Source of the DNA: Acinetobacter dispersus | GTDB lineage: Bacteria; Pseudomonadota; Gammaproteobacteria; Pseudomonadales; Moraxellaceae | Assembly: GCF_009884975.1 (NCBI RefSeq) | Contig: NZ_CP041970.1 | Location: forward strand, 496,001-560,000 | Length of the DNA stretch: 64,000 nt | Direction of reading: 5' to 3' | Shown: positions 11,401 through 18,952 of the stretch, one piece after another | Layout: the number at the start of each line of letters is the position of its first letter | How positions within the stretch are numbered: the stretch's first letter is position 1 | Made by a program: the position numbers and the translations under genes | The notes under the pieces: model-generated | Told to the model about the DNA's origin: nothing | Database searches by the model: none | Seen by the model: the letters and a program-made list of their open reading frames with translations, nothing else

Positions 11401-11492
11401 TCGATAGTGACACTACCATTCAGGGTGCTTATGTTCGTTTCAGATTTAAATTTGATGAGAATTTATTCGCTAGTAATACAGCGTCAAGGTAG
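5421..11492 (+). CDS. Giant DUF11/SdrD-like protein with C-terminal outer-membrane barrel
   Basis: 2023 residues. The GTG at 5421 has GAAGGG about ten bases upstream; ATG codons at 5457 and 5466 are alternatives that still leave a signal peptide (ILSAQYSHA). In order: DUF11-like N-terminal units with a DTNKDGQFD loop; a carboxypeptidase-regulatory-like fold near residue 480 (YGTVFDAKTGLPVAGATV); a DUF11 unit (DTLPRGFIYVQGS) near 650; an SdrD B-like unit (GKVFTDCDGNGVQDAGEIG) near 755; a Big-like region; then from about residue 1200 a long run of alternating amphipathic strands rich in Tyr, Arg and Asp, ending with a GAYVRFRFKFDENLF strand. The last ~800 residues look like an outer-membrane barrel. 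It may anchor or export the neighbouring fibre-like proteins; that is inference. Confidence 0.8.
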   Translation: MLQQKQIRACQNMSFMLSTLTISILSAQYSHAANIPEVGSTIQNVAYATFTTANGKEQKSVSNTVEVNVSALYAITLTTPPVLDTEPNVRVIWANTLSNNSNAPVNVQLDAVTINELNNIKIYIDTNKDGQFDTTDQQVMQPVSLKVGQSVNLWVVATTNSNLTEGQQFNLPIKATVIEDTNATANAIDSAISYGAKLVATKEVQQKTFEPSASANYDLNYTLNISNQGKKSARPIDVMVDGQTQKMVLLVDELPPNTTFKSALAKNAQAKILYKLANNSYSTIAPSDVTQINQLVVGFPQIAANTSEQVDLVVSMNRNIAKTTVKNTYKVSYAVTDSQKDILSNVASTLVSGSADITNNSSDFKNILATGSVNKPLNIEAKNASCNADRYTADRVKIRIKSTKTSDVEEVIGVETGVNTGVFHYTLPTTLSDKGISFDAVLQTLKRDKVDISLTDCLDAQGQSTATITDINTNVLMDPYGTVFDAKTGLPVAGATVTLLDQNGQPIGSNVAFEIDAQTGEQTSIPATQVTNSAGEFIYPLVKAGTYSFVVDTKTIPGNTRYTFASDRAVYPSFPADKAVDLKWSYAGQFTLNNGDPALNIDIPIDPEVANTSSSLFVKKAASNKTAEIGEFEEYTVTVANRGTADSANVSITDTLPRGFIYVQGSMRVDGTKVEDPLGGKGPYLKLGLGTLTPNKEVKVQYRVYIGPNALNGDGINRVRAKDAKGIESNEASAKVEVTPGAMISDGFIVGKVFTDCDGNGVQDAGEIGVPGVRIYLEDGSYVITDSEGKYDFYGISAKTHILKVDRTSLPIGSELVLISNRQAGDPNSRFVDLKRGELHRADFAIAQGEGQCSESLIERVLERKKSIEQDNTNLEQILRSDLTADPIFSKVTDVRGQPSSGCISAVGVQANCNLDFSKEQIKEIKQIQFEPEKSGVQPSVALPSSSTLVLPNEVPVDSANTAKMINLETALEAAVNNQLEILNLKDGQVLPYPQTSIQVKGAAGTQLELWVNETRVPEKRIGKRAVLPNMQVSGLDFIGVDLNAGHNTIEVRQVDMMGNTRDTKRIQVIAPDQLDKLQLEPSKTIPQANGRDRFNVNLKIVDRHGTLVSSRTPITLDSSIGKIDLVDLDPKQPGIQVFVEGGTLLVPIQAPIEAGEGTLSVESGIFHSSTPIRFLPDLRPIIAVGMVEGSLNFKKFDPKELSGTNSNDGFEEELNEISASKDGKRNLTGRAALFLKGKVKGEYLLTLAYDSDKDKKQRLFRDIRPDEYYPVYGDSAAKGFDAQSTSKLYIRVDKGRSYAMYGDYVTRTENDEGLSLGQYNRSLTGVRSTVEIDKYKVTAFAAQTNTQQVVNEQRAMGISGPYSLGGVNAQDVRENSEKVEVITRDRNNSGLIIARTTLARFTDYEVDTFSNSIYLKDPVPSVDADLNPVFLRITVESDQGGEEYTVGGVSGSVKVTDKVKVGASYVKSNNPQTQDQLASVNTVVKFANDKGKLVAEFARSENINDGLNSLTQINVAPDATGKLSGNAARVELNYAYKDLEMKVYHNQADTGFYNTAAPITAGRKESGIKGRVQLNKIGLAKLEAIRTEDQLSGVNQGVSASIERAINRILAVELGLKYYDESSNPATLNTTQIAPYHGVTVRSKLTSQLPWQGSNVFAEYEQDISEADRRVFALGANYQINSKLRAYGRHELVSSLSGLYDLNSNQRRNVTVFGLDSKYNNNGTAFSEYRIRDGISAREAEAAIGLRNRWELEKGFYANTSFEQTKSLSSANNLSSDSTAASLGVEYLKNPNWKAVARIEARWSDQSDTILNNLGAAYKYSDDVTLLAKNVVSLTDSKNDSSGDRLIDRFQLGLAYRDTEHNRFDALAKVEYRYDDNKTDLSNPYLKHVYIFSNHLNYHPTRDLTLSSQYAVKNVETTFSGLASTGMTHMFSARAMYDINERWDAGVHTGVLWSDMSSGRRVLVGAELGYLVAANLWLSGGYNFSGYKDDDLVDSDTTIQGAYVRFRFKFDENLFASNTASR

Positions 11493-11647
11493 GCTTTAGG
11501 TCAATAAGCTGCTTTAACCTCATCTGGAAAGTTTGGCAAGCAAATGCTCACATACTTCACGAGGAAAATCCGTTTTATCCCTGACCAATGGGGAGTCGAA
11601 TAAAGTATGTATCGTATGAGCCAGCATTGTGCCTCAGCAAAAATTCA

Positions 11648-11676
11648 AAAAGCCTTTGTGAAAAACAAAGGCTTTT
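11648..11676. terminator. Bidirectional terminator
   Basis: An 11-bp perfect stem, AAAAGCCTTTG (11648-11658) with CAAAGGCTTTT (11666-11676), loop of 7. It lies between convergent genes and has A- and T-rich flanks, so it can serve both directions. Confidence 0.8.
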
Positions 11677-11705
11677 ATTTATTTTTTTCATCTGATGAAA
11701 AATAC

Positions 11706-12557
11706 TTATTGCAACTTATCTTGGGTTTTGCTCTCAAAATCACTTGCATCGTGACGTTCATGTAGCTGGGTAGCTAAATCACCAAAAGTACGATTCACCA
11801 TACGACCACGTTGTACGGCTGGGCGCGCTAAAATGGCATCGGCCCAACGTTGCACATGTTTATACTGATCGACACTTAAAAATTCATCCGCATTATAAAC
11901 CCAGCCTTTTACAACACTGCCATACCACGGAAAAGCGGCAATATCGGCAATGCTATATTCATCACCCGCCAAGTATTCGTGCTTTGCCAAATGTTGATCT
12001 AATACATTCAATAAGCGCTTTGTCTCCATAGCAAAACGATTAATGGCATATTCAATTTTTACGGGTGCATAGGCATAAAAATGTCCTAAACCGCCACCAA
12101 TATAAGGTGCGCTGCCCATTTGCCAGAATAACCAATTCAAACATTCAGTACGTGCAGCAACATCAGTGGGAATGAAAGCCTTAAATTTTTCAGCTAAGTA
12201 GAGCAAAATTGAACCTGATTCAAACACTCTGAGTGGCGGATTTTGACTATGATCAACCAAGACGGGGATTTTAGAATTTGGGTTAATTTCCACAAAGCCA
12301 CTACCGAATTGCTGACCCTCACCAATTTTAATTAACCATGCATCATATTCAGCATCTATATGTCCTAATGCGAGCAGTTCCTCAAGCAGAATAGTAACTT
12401 TTTGTCCGTTAGGCGTGGCAAGCGAATATAACTGGAGCGGATGTTTGCCAACAGGTAATTTTTGCTCAAAGCGACTACCTGATGTTGGTTGATTTAAATC
12501 GGTTTTGTCTCCAGTCCATTGCCAAACTTTGGCTGGAATATAGTTTGAATCATTCAT
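11706..12557 (-). CDS. yghU: Glutathione S-transferase, YghU (nu class)
   Basis: 283 residues from the ATG at 12557, chosen because the protein then starts MNDSNYIPAKVWQW, matching the known start of E. coli YghU (MTDNTYQPAKVW); a longer reading frame to 12623 adds 22 unrelated residues. YghU-type hallmarks are clear: LPVGKHPLQLYSLATPNGQK, EELLALG, GFVEINPNSKIPVLVDHS, RVFESGSILLYLAEKF and the C-terminal LHERHDASDFE. YghU enzymes bind two glutathione molecules and act as disulfide reductases with organic hydroperoxide activity. Cytosolic. It shares direction with the LysR gene upstream but is separated from it by about 115 bases. Confidence 0.92.
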   Translation of the reverse strand: MNDSNYIPAKVWQWTGDKTDLNQPTSGSRFEQKLPVGKHPLQLYSLATPNGQKVTILLEELLALGHIDAEYDAWLIKIGEGQQFGSGFVEINPNSKIPVLVDHSQNPPLRVFESGSILLYLAEKFKAFIPTDVAARTECLNWLFWQMGSAPYIGGGLGHFYAYAPVKIEYAINRFAMETKRLLNVLDQHLAKHEYLAGDEYSIADIAAFPWYGSVVKGWVYNADEFLSVDQYKHVQRWADAILARPAVQRGRMVNRTFGDLATQLHERHDASDFESKTQDKLQ

Positions 12558-12672
12558 TATGATTTGCCATCTCATCAATAGATCAATCCAGTGTAGGTGA
12601 GCTAATCCAAGATTGGGTAGCATTTTTGTGGCAAAGCCTTATGAATTTTTCTGCAAATTTTATTTGAATATT

Positions 12673-13593
12673 TCATTCATCAATTTTTGACTTAATCAAT
12701 TGAAAGTGTTGATGAATAACGGCAAGCCAAGCTTGTACTGCGGGAGAGATGGGCAGATTCTTTTTCCATGCCATAGCGAGATGCCACTGAATATTTGGTC
12801 TTTCGAGTGGAATGGCTGCAAACAAATCGGGATCAAGCATGTCGGTATAATATTGCGGCAATAGGGCAATCCCCATACGTTGTAGCACCATATCTGCTAG
12901 CAAATTCCATTGACTGGTACGGCATGCGATGCTTGGGTAGAAACCATGTTGCTGGCATGCATCCAGAATAATGCGATTGAGCGAGAAATTTTCAGGGAAC
13001 ATTAAAAAGGATTGATGCTGTAATTCTTCTAGATGTATTTTCTTGCGTGTGGCCCATGTTGCATCTCGTCTTAATAGTACCATCAACGGATAATCACACA
13101 ATTCAATGCTATTAAAAATTTGCTGATCAAAAGGATGCAGCAACACACCCACATCTAGTTCATTATTCAGTAATGCTTGTTCAATTCCTTTGGAACCGAC
13201 TTCAAGGAAGGAAAGCTCGATCTCTGGCCATTGTTGATGATAATCAAACAGGGCAGTGGTCAGCAGCTGAGAGCCTAAAGGTGGAACCCCAAGCTTTAAA
13301 GTGCCTGTTTTTAATTGCTGGTAGTTTTCGATTTCCAGAAAAATATTTTGTTCGGCTTGCAAAAGCTCAAGCGCATGCTGATAGATGCGATGGCCAATTT
13401 CCGTCAGTTCAACCTGTCTCTTGCGGCCATGTTCAGGTTTTACCAAGAGCTGTACCTGTAGTTGTTGCTCAAGCTGCTGCAAAATTTTACTGATGGTCGG
13501 TTGCGTCAGATAGAGTTGTTCTGCGGTACGGGTAAAGCTTTGGGTTTTGACCAAAGTGACAAAGCATTGCAGTGATTTGAATGAGAGCATCAT
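12673..13593 (-). CDS. LysR-family regulator of the divergent cidAB-like pair
   Basis: 306 residues from the ATG at 13593; an upstream ATG at 13620 is possible but the LysR fold begins at MLSFKSLQCFVTLV. The N-terminal winged helix is clear (SFTRTAEQLYLTQPTISKIL), followed by the periplasmic-binding-like effector domain (GTLKLGVPPLGSQLL; GIALLPQYY). It is transcribed away from a CidA/CidB pair. That arrangement is the usual one for CidR-type LysR regulators that control such membrane proteins, so it probably regulates them. The effector is unknown. Confidence 0.85.
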   Translation of the reverse strand: MMLSFKSLQCFVTLVKTQSFTRTAEQLYLTQPTISKILQQLEQQLQVQLLVKPEHGRKRQVELTEIGHRIYQHALELLQAEQNIFLEIENYQQLKTGTLKLGVPPLGSQLLTTALFDYHQQWPEIELSFLEVGSKGIEQALLNNELDVGVLLHPFDQQIFNSIELCDYPLMVLLRRDATWATRKKIHLEELQHQSFLMFPENFSLNRIILDACQQHGFYPSIACRTSQWNLLADMVLQRMGIALLPQYYTDMLDPDLFAAIPLERPNIQWHLAMAWKKNLPISPAVQAWLAVIHQHFQLIKSKIDE

Positions 13594-13629
13594 GAATAAA
13601 ATATTATTCCATTTTGGCATAATTTTAAC

Positions 13630-13642
13630 ATGAATAATTCAT
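13630..13642. promoter_or_regulatory. Palindromic candidate LysR operator
   Basis: ATGAATAATTCAT is an exact 6-bp inverted repeat around one central base. It lies in the divergent region between the LysR gene and the CidA-like gene, where a LysR regulator would bind. Assignment rests on position and symmetry only. Confidence 0.35.
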
Positions 13643-13700
13643 ATTGTGCCAAGACCACTGGGATAACATAATGATGTAGTTCACCATCTTATTTGTTGTC

Positions 13701-14132
13701 ATGAGTACTGATTCAGTTTCTGAAACCTCTTCCCCAAACAGCTTCTTCACATTGGCCAAACAGATTTTAATTCTGGCGGCTTTTTGGGGTATAGGATATT
13801 TCCTACATCAACAATTAGGTGTCCCGATTTCCGCAGGGATTTTAGGTATGTTGTTATTGCTGATCTGTCTATTTCTAAAGATTATTAAAATGGATCAAGT
13901 GGCTATGGGGGCTTCAGTGGTTCTAGGCGAATTATTACTGTTTTTTGTGCCTGTGGTTGTCGCTGTGGTTCAGTACAAAACCCTGTTTATGACCGAAGGC
14001 TGGCAAATTGTACTGAGTATTGCGCTGGGGACGATTTTGGTAATGTTGAGCACCTGCCTGACTATTCATTACTACAACCGTCTTAAAAGCTATTTGCAAA
14101 CAGGTAAACCTTTCCAGCATAAGCATATCTAA
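13701..14132 (+). CDS. cidA: CidA/LrgA-family holin-like membrane protein
   Basis: 143 residues with four predicted membrane segments (AKQILILAAFWGIGYFL; GILGMLLLLICLFLKII; ELLLFFVPVVVAVV; IVLSIALGTILVML). The pattern LGVPISAGILGMLLLL followed by ELLLFFVP is the hallmark of the CidA/LrgA (YohJ) family. Members act with a CidB/LrgB partner in the inner membrane and have been tied to cell lysis control and to transport of small organic acids. The partner gene starts 11 bases downstream. Confidence 0.88.
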   Translation: MSTDSVSETSSPNSFFTLAKQILILAAFWGIGYFLHQQLGVPISAGILGMLLLLICLFLKIIKMDQVAMGASVVLGELLLFFVPVVVAVVQYKTLFMTEGWQIVLSIALGTILVMLSTCLTIHYYNRLKSYLQTGKPFQHKHI

Positions 14133-14143
14133 AGGCATTTCAC

Positions 14144-14833
14144 ATGAATCTCTGGTCAATCCTTTGTCTGATCTGGACTTTGGTCGCCTATGCGGTTGCA
14201 AAACGTCTCTATCAGAAACATCCTAAATTATGGTTTTCTCCCGCGATTAGCGTGCCAGTGCTGACAATTGTATTAATGACGATTTTTGGTATTTCTTATC
14301 AGACCTATGCCCAAGATACCCAATGGATTGTGAATTTGCTTGGGCCTGCAACGGTTGCCTTTGCTGTGCCTATTTATCGTTATCGCGATACCATCCGTAA
14401 AAATCTCGGTGTTTTATCCATCGCGATTGTTGTTGGCATGAGTGTCGGGGTAATGTCGGCTTATGAGATGGCACAACTTTTTCATTTCAGTCCAGAAGTC
14501 ACCAACAGTTTGATGGCTCGTTCTATCTCAACACCTTTTGCAATGATTTTAGCCGAAGATATTCATGGTTCGGCAGCATTAGTATCGCTATTCACCGTGA
14601 TTACGGGCTTGGTCGGCATGATCTGCGGAGATGCCATTCTAGCAATCACCAAAATTCGTTCTGCTGTGGCAAATGGTGCTGCATTTGGTAATGCCGCACA
14701 CGGTTTTGGCACCGCAAGAGCACAGCAACGTAATAATGAGGAAGGCGTGATTGCAAGCTTAACCATGGTGATTGCAGGTATCTTGATGGTGCTGGTTGGG
14801 CCGTTTGCCATTCACCTATGGTTATTAATTTAA
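14144..14833 (+). CDS. cidB: CidB/LrgB-family membrane protein
   Basis: 229 residues, highly hydrophobic, of normal family length. LrgB/YohK hallmarks: LLGPATVAFAVPIYRYRD near residue 65, RSISTPFAMILAEDIHGSAA and GNAAHGFGTARAQQ near residue 185. It forms an operon with the CidA-like gene just upstream and very likely works with it as a two-part membrane system. Confidence 0.9.
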   Translation: MNLWSILCLIWTLVAYAVAKRLYQKHPKLWFSPAISVPVLTIVLMTIFGISYQTYAQDTQWIVNLLGPATVAFAVPIYRYRDTIRKNLGVLSIAIVVGMSVGVMSAYEMAQLFHFSPEVTNSLMARSISTPFAMILAEDIHGSAALVSLFTVITGLVGMICGDAILAITKIRSAVANGAAFGNAAHGFGTARAQQRNNEEGVIASLTMVIAGILMVLVGPFAIHLWLLI

Positions 14834-14914
14834 GTCTTGAATTGACTGTTACATAAGACAATAGGGCGTGAGTCAAAGCTGATCGTTAATCACAGCAAGT
14901 GGCTTTTAGGTTCT

Positions 14915-15118
14915 CTATGACTCACTGTCCTTAAAGGTTTCATTCAAGGCCTGTTGCACTGCATCGACTCTGGATTTACAGGCTTTATAAGCCGTCATTG
15001 ACTCTTCGACGATTTTCATTAAATTATCGATATCAGGTTCTTCTTGTGTTTCGAGTAGAGCGGCATTCTTTTTTAATAATGCATAGCCTTCCTTAAAATT
15101 TAATTCTTTCTTAGTCAT
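14915..15118 (-). CDS. xseB: Exodeoxyribonuclease VII small subunit
   Basis: 67 residues, normal for XseB. The ATG at 15118 overlaps the end of xseA by 8 bases, so translation is probably coupled; the TTG two codons earlier is less likely. Contains the family's helical pattern (FKEGYALLKKNAALLE, later EESMTAYKACKSRVDAVQQAL). XseB subunits assemble along XseA to form the nuclease that degrades single-stranded DNA. Confidence 0.88.
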   Translation of the reverse strand: MTKKELNFKEGYALLKKNAALLETQEEPDIDNLMKIVEESMTAYKACKSRVDAVQQALNETFKDSES

Positions 15119-16370
15119 GATCAATCACCTCGGTGAGCTTGGCATGGATATAACCATCTTGCATTTCAATAGATAGGGATGAACTCGCTTGATGGATTGA
15201 GCGAATCGCTTTATTTTCACAGCGGAGAATGCCATAACCCTTAGCCAGTACATTTCTCGGGTTTTGCAACAAGGTTTCTCGCATTAAAGCCTCGATTTGA
15301 GTTGAGGCTGTTTTTAGTTGTTGCTTGGCAAAATATTGTAGTGTTGATTTGGCCACTTGAAGGTGCAATTCGCTGGTACTGATTTGATTCTCAGCCTGTG
15401 ACTTGATGCGATTGATCAATTGGTCATTCTGGCTTTGATAAGCAGTAATCTGATGTTGAGAAAGCAATTTAATAGTTTGAAAATGTTCCATCACTTCTAG
15501 AGAACGCTCTGAAATCAAATTACGAATACCTGCAATCACCTTACTTGGCGTATCGAAAGAACGATGGGCAATTTCATCTAAAATAGTTCGATCTTTTTCA
15601 TGTCCAACCCCGACCCAAATCGGCACTTTGCGTTTACACAGCAGGGCGGCAAGATCATAGTCATTTAAATACGCCAGATCGTTGACTGCACCGCCACCTC
15701 GAATGATTACGATCAGGTCGGGTGGAAAGTTGTAGTCTGTTGCCCATTGACGTAGTCCTGCACCTAAAGATTCCATGATGCTGTGCGCAGCGGTATTTCC
15801 CTGAAAAGTCGCATTATGATAGACAAAATCACAAACACCTGCTTTATGTAATGCATCGGCATCTTTCTTGAAATCACCTAATCCAGCAGCATTTTCAGGT
15901 GCAATCACTAACACATGCTCAATATCAAAAGGGGTAGGTAAGGCTTTATTTAGAGGAAGTAAACCTTCACTGCTGAGTCGAGCAAGAATCTGTTGGTAAC
16001 GTTTGGCAATATCGCCTAGAGTAAAACTAGAGTCGATATCTTCAATATTGACTGAAAAACCATATTGAGGGTCAAAGCGAGCTTTGATTTTAATCAGTAC
16101 ATTCAAGTCTTTGGAAAGTTCAATGCCACTTTCACGCTCAAATTTGAGTACCATTTTAGCCGCAGTAAATTTCCAAATCGTGGCCTTACAACTTGCGATG
16201 ACTTTGTCTGTGCCTTGTTCTTTTTCAGCAAGCTCAAGATAGTAATGCCCACCTTTGATACTCAGATTCCGAATCTCAGCTTTTACCCACACAGGCTCTT
16301 CAAAAGTCAGGCGAATGATTTCCTGTACTGTTGCGAGGTAGTCGCTTAGAGAAAGTTGCGGTTCAGACAT
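15111..16370 (-). CDS. xseA: Exodeoxyribonuclease VII large subunit
   Basis: 419 residues from the ATG at 16370; a TTG at 16382 is an alternative. An N-terminal OB-fold (VWVKAEIRNLSIKGGHYYLEL) is followed by the catalytic region with IIRGGGAVNDLAYLNDYDLA and VGVGHEKDRTILDEIAHRS, then a C-terminal coiled coil and a closing NVLAKGYGILR segment. All are typical of XseA. It is the catalytic subunit of exonuclease VII, which acts on single-stranded DNA from both ends. The xseB gene overlaps its 3' end. Confidence 0.93.
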   Translation of the reverse strand: MSEPQLSLSDYLATVQEIIRLTFEEPVWVKAEIRNLSIKGGHYYLELAEKEQGTDKVIASCKATIWKFTAAKMVLKFERESGIELSKDLNVLIKIKARFDPQYGFSVNIEDIDSSFTLGDIAKRYQQILARLSSEGLLPLNKALPTPFDIEHVLVIAPENAAGLGDFKKDADALHKAGVCDFVYHNATFQGNTAAHSIMESLGAGLRQWATDYNFPPDLIVIIRGGGAVNDLAYLNDYDLAALLCKRKVPIWVGVGHEKDRTILDEIAHRSFDTPSKVIAGIRNLISERSLEVMEHFQTIKLLSQHQITAYQSQNDQLINRIKSQAENQISTSELHLQVAKSTLQYFAKQQLKTASTQIEALMRETLLQNPRNVLAKGYGILRCENKAIRSIHQASSSLSIEMQDGYIHAKLTEVIDHD

Positions 16371-16469
16371 TAGGTCAGACAATGAATAGGATAGCGCTAT
16401 AGTAGCAAATGGATTAACTTGATAACAAATAAGACCTATATTGTTTTAATTTATTTTTGTTGAGAGATA

Positions 16470-16509
16470 ACGCATCTACAGTTTAATTTACAGATTGCTG
16501 TAGATGCGT
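16470..16509 (-). terminator. Inverted repeat, probable terminator of the permease gene
   Basis: Perfect 12-bp arms ACGCATCTACAG (16470-16481) and CTGTAGATGCGT (16498-16509), loop of 16. It lies just beyond the stop of the minus-strand permease. The T-run on that strand is weak, so the terminator call is moderate. Confidence 0.5.
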
Positions 16510-16524
16510 GTTTTGGTTCAGATA

Positions 16525-17883
16525 TTAAAGTGATTTATTCCATTTCAAAAATTTGAATAGGCCGAACATAAACATGATCCAGACTGGAATTAAAATCACT
16601 GATTCCTTAAAGCCTTGGGTCCACATGATGTATAAAATCATCACGATAAATGCCAGAACCAGATAATTACTCAGGGGTGAGAATAGGGCTGGGAATTTGA
16701 CGGTTTTGCCTTCTTGCTGAAAGGCGCGTTTAAATTTTAAATGGGTAAAGCTAATAATGGCCCAGTTTAAAACTAAGGCAGCAACTGCCATATACATCAA
16801 GTGGCTTAAGGCTTGTTCTGGCACAAAATAATTGAGTAATACACAGCCAAAAATCAAAACAGATGAAAAGATCACCGCAGGCATAGGTACGCCTTGCTTA
16901 CTGACTTTTGCAAAAACTTTAGGTGCATTGCCTTGTACCGCCAACCCGTACAACATACGACTATTGGCATACATACCACTGTTATAGACTGAAAGCGCGG
17001 CTGTTAAAATAATGAAATTAAGTAAATGTGCTGCCCAATTAATCCCGAGTTGACTGAAAATCATCACGAAAGGGCTTTTGTCCAAACCACCCAGATCAAG
17101 TTGATTCCATGGAATCAGTGACATGATGATGGCAAGTGAAGCCACGTAGAAAACCAAGATACGGAAGATCACTTGATTAATGGCTTGAGGAATACTTTTT
17201 TCTGGATTCTCAGCTTCCGCGGCAGTCATACCAATCAATTCAATGCCGCCAAAAGCAAACATTAAAAAGGCCAACATATAAAACAGGCCTGAGAAACCAT
17301 GTGGAAAAAATCCGCCATGTTGCCAAAGATTTGCGAAGCTTGCAGTTGATTCTGTACCTGCTGTGAGCAAAAGAAACAAACCAAATAAAATCATTGAAAT
17401 GACAGCAACGACTTTGATAATGGCCAACCAGAATTCTGATTCACCATAAAATTTCACATTGCCTAGATTTAAGCAGGTCACAACAATGAAGAAAAATAAA
17501 GTCGAGATCCACGCAGGAATATGTGGCCACCAATAATGGATATATTTGGCAATGGCTGTCAGCTCAGTCATTGCCACTAAAATATAAACCACCCAGTAAT
17601 TCCAGCCCGATAAGAAACCAGCAAATCTTCCCCAATATTTTTGTGAAAAATAACTAAAAGAGCCTGCGACAGGTTCTTCTACAATCATTTCACCCATTTG
17701 ACGCATGATCAGAAATGCGATCAGGCCAACAATGGCATAGCCCAAAATAATCGAAGGGCCTGCAGATTGGATCACTTGAGCAGAACCTAAAAACAGACCT
17801 GTACCCACAGCGCCACCCATTGCGATCAATTGGATATGGCGGTTTTTTAGTCCACGTTTTAATTGGGGAGAAGAATTACTCAA
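16525..17883 (-). CDS. Amino acid permease of the APC superfamily (AroP/GabP-like)
   Basis: 452 residues with about 12 membrane segments. The first helix motif MGGAVGTGLFLGSA and the following RQMGEMIVEEPVAGSFSYF are diagnostic of the bacterial amino acid transporter family that includes AroP, PheP, GabP, LysP and ProY. AFGGIELIGMTAAEAENP and YNSGMYANSRMLYGLA are further family blocks. It is an inner-membrane proton-driven importer; the substrate cannot be told from sequence alone. It is flanked by its own inverted repeat and appears to be a single-gene unit. Confidence 0.88.
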   Translation of the reverse strand: MSNSSPQLKRGLKNRHIQLIAMGGAVGTGLFLGSAQVIQSAGPSIILGYAIVGLIAFLIMRQMGEMIVEEPVAGSFSYFSQKYWGRFAGFLSGWNYWVVYILVAMTELTAIAKYIHYWWPHIPAWISTLFFFIVVTCLNLGNVKFYGESEFWLAIIKVVAVISMILFGLFLLLTAGTESTASFANLWQHGGFFPHGFSGLFYMLAFLMFAFGGIELIGMTAAEAENPEKSIPQAINQVIFRILVFYVASLAIIMSLIPWNQLDLGGLDKSPFVMIFSQLGINWAAHLLNFIILTAALSVYNSGMYANSRMLYGLAVQGNAPKVFAKVSKQGVPMPAVIFSSVLIFGCVLLNYFVPEQALSHLMYMAVAALVLNWAIISFTHLKFKRAFQQEGKTVKFPALFSPLSNYLVLAFIVMILYIMWTQGFKESVILIPVWIMFMFGLFKFLKWNKSL

Positions 17884-18102
17884 AATAAGATGCGCTGAAC
17901 AAAAGGAAGCTATTGTAATGGATCATGAGGGGGGCGACTAGCTAGATTGATGAATTAAGAAAGTGATTCTGAGATTTATACTTTAGAAAATGGACCTTAT
18001 AAATTTTTATGCGTTGAACTTAAAATAGTTAACGTTATTGTATCGGTCGATAGTTGAATTTTAGTCTCATGTTTAGCATCTTTAGGAATTTTATTTCTAT
18101 AG

Positions 18103-18141
18103 GAATAAAACGAAAGTTTTAAAATAGCTATCGTTTTATTC
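18103..18141 (-). terminator. AT-rich inverted repeat, possible terminator
   Basis: Perfect 11-bp arms GAATAAAACGA (18103-18113) and TCGTTTTATTC (18131-18141), loop 17. It follows the stop of the minus-strand small secreted protein gene. The 17.88-18.16 kb gap holds no convincing gene. Confidence 0.45.
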
Positions 18142-18159
18142 TTTATATTTTAATAAAAA

Positions 18160-18474
18160 CTAAAGAGGATGGATTTGTTGAACAGTACAGTAATTATTTG
18201 TACTCTGATTGGGATCAACGTATACATCTACTTGTCGATTTCCTTGAGACCAATGAATCAATGTTAACGCAATTATTGTTTTTCTTTCCTGAGGAATCAA
18301 GAACCATCCAAATGCTGCATGACCATTGCAAACTGTAGGTAAGTTTCCTTCTTCTAATTTAATCAATAGACCTTCAGTTATGCTGGTAATATTGGTAATT
18401 TTTCCAGAAACCCATGTCTCAGCAGCGAAAGTAGATTGAGCAAGTATAAGAAAAAGCGGTATTAGTTTCTTCAT
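18160..18474 (-). CDS. Small Sec-exported protein, local family member 1
   Basis: 104 residues with a clear signal peptide (MKKLIPLFLILAQSTFAAE). The mature part follows the pattern seen in seven other small genes of this window: two N-terminal strands (WVSGKITNITSI; GLLIKLEEG), a first cysteine (LPTVCNG), an aromatic segment, a helix-like stretch, a 'RQVDVYVD' strand, a second cysteine and a short last strand. Two conserved cysteines suggest a disulfide. Function unknown; an OB-fold like that of small toxin B-subunits is conceivable but unproven. It is divergent from the next small gene. Confidence 0.7.
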   Translation of the reverse strand: MKKLIPLFLILAQSTFAAETWVSGKITNITSITEGLLIKLEEGNLPTVCNGHAAFGWFLIPQERKTIIALTLIHWSQGNRQVDVYVDPNQSTNNYCTVQQIHPL

Positions 18475-18628
18475 TTTATTTGATATCGTTAATGATGAAA
18501 AGAGTGATATTTAAAAATCAAACATATTATGAAAAATATGATTAATTCTTGTAACAATATTGTATCATAATTATGGTCTCCATAAAAATCCTACTTTGTT
18601 GAGAATTTACTTATTATTCGAGGTGATC

Positions 18629-18952
18629 TTGAAAAAAATTATTTTTGCTTTGCTCTTGGTTGCATCTTTTTCGCATGCTGAGCAGATTGACTGTGGTAGT
18701 TATAAAATTAAAAGCATACAAGCTGAAGATGGGGGAATAATTGTTTTACTTGTCGATAAAGCGGGAAAAGAACGGTGGAAAAGTTTGGGGAGCTGGCAAA
18801 ATCCATCGACTAAACCTTTTCAGGCAGTTGCACAACAAGCTTTTGCTATGGATAAAGAAGTTGTTTTAAGGTTTTTTTATACTGGGCAGCAATATAGTTG
18901 TGATGAAACGGATTATCATACTAAACCTTATATGATTAGAATCACGCAGTAA
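18629..18952 (+). CDS. Small Sec-exported protein, local family member 2
   Basis: 107 residues starting at TTG 18629, which has GAGG five bases upstream and leaves a typical signal peptide (KKIIFALLLVASFSHAEQ). A longer frame from 18560 adds residues that do not look like a leader. The mature protein has the family layout: CGSYKIKSIQAEDGGIIVLL, then a helix-like AVAQQAFAMDKEVVLRFFY and a late cysteine (YSCDETDYH). Function unknown. The weak start codon suggests low expression. Confidence 0.65.
   Translation: MKKIIFALLLVASFSHAEQIDCGSYKIKSIQAEDGGIIVLLVDKAGKERWKSLGSWQNPSTKPFQAVAQQAFAMDKEVVLRFFYTGQQYSCDETDYHTKPYMIRITQ

Noticed and set aside
14868..14925. GTGAGTCA / TGACTCAC inverted repeat between cidB and xseB
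   Set aside because: The loop is over 40 bases and one arm lies inside xseB; not convincing as a terminator.
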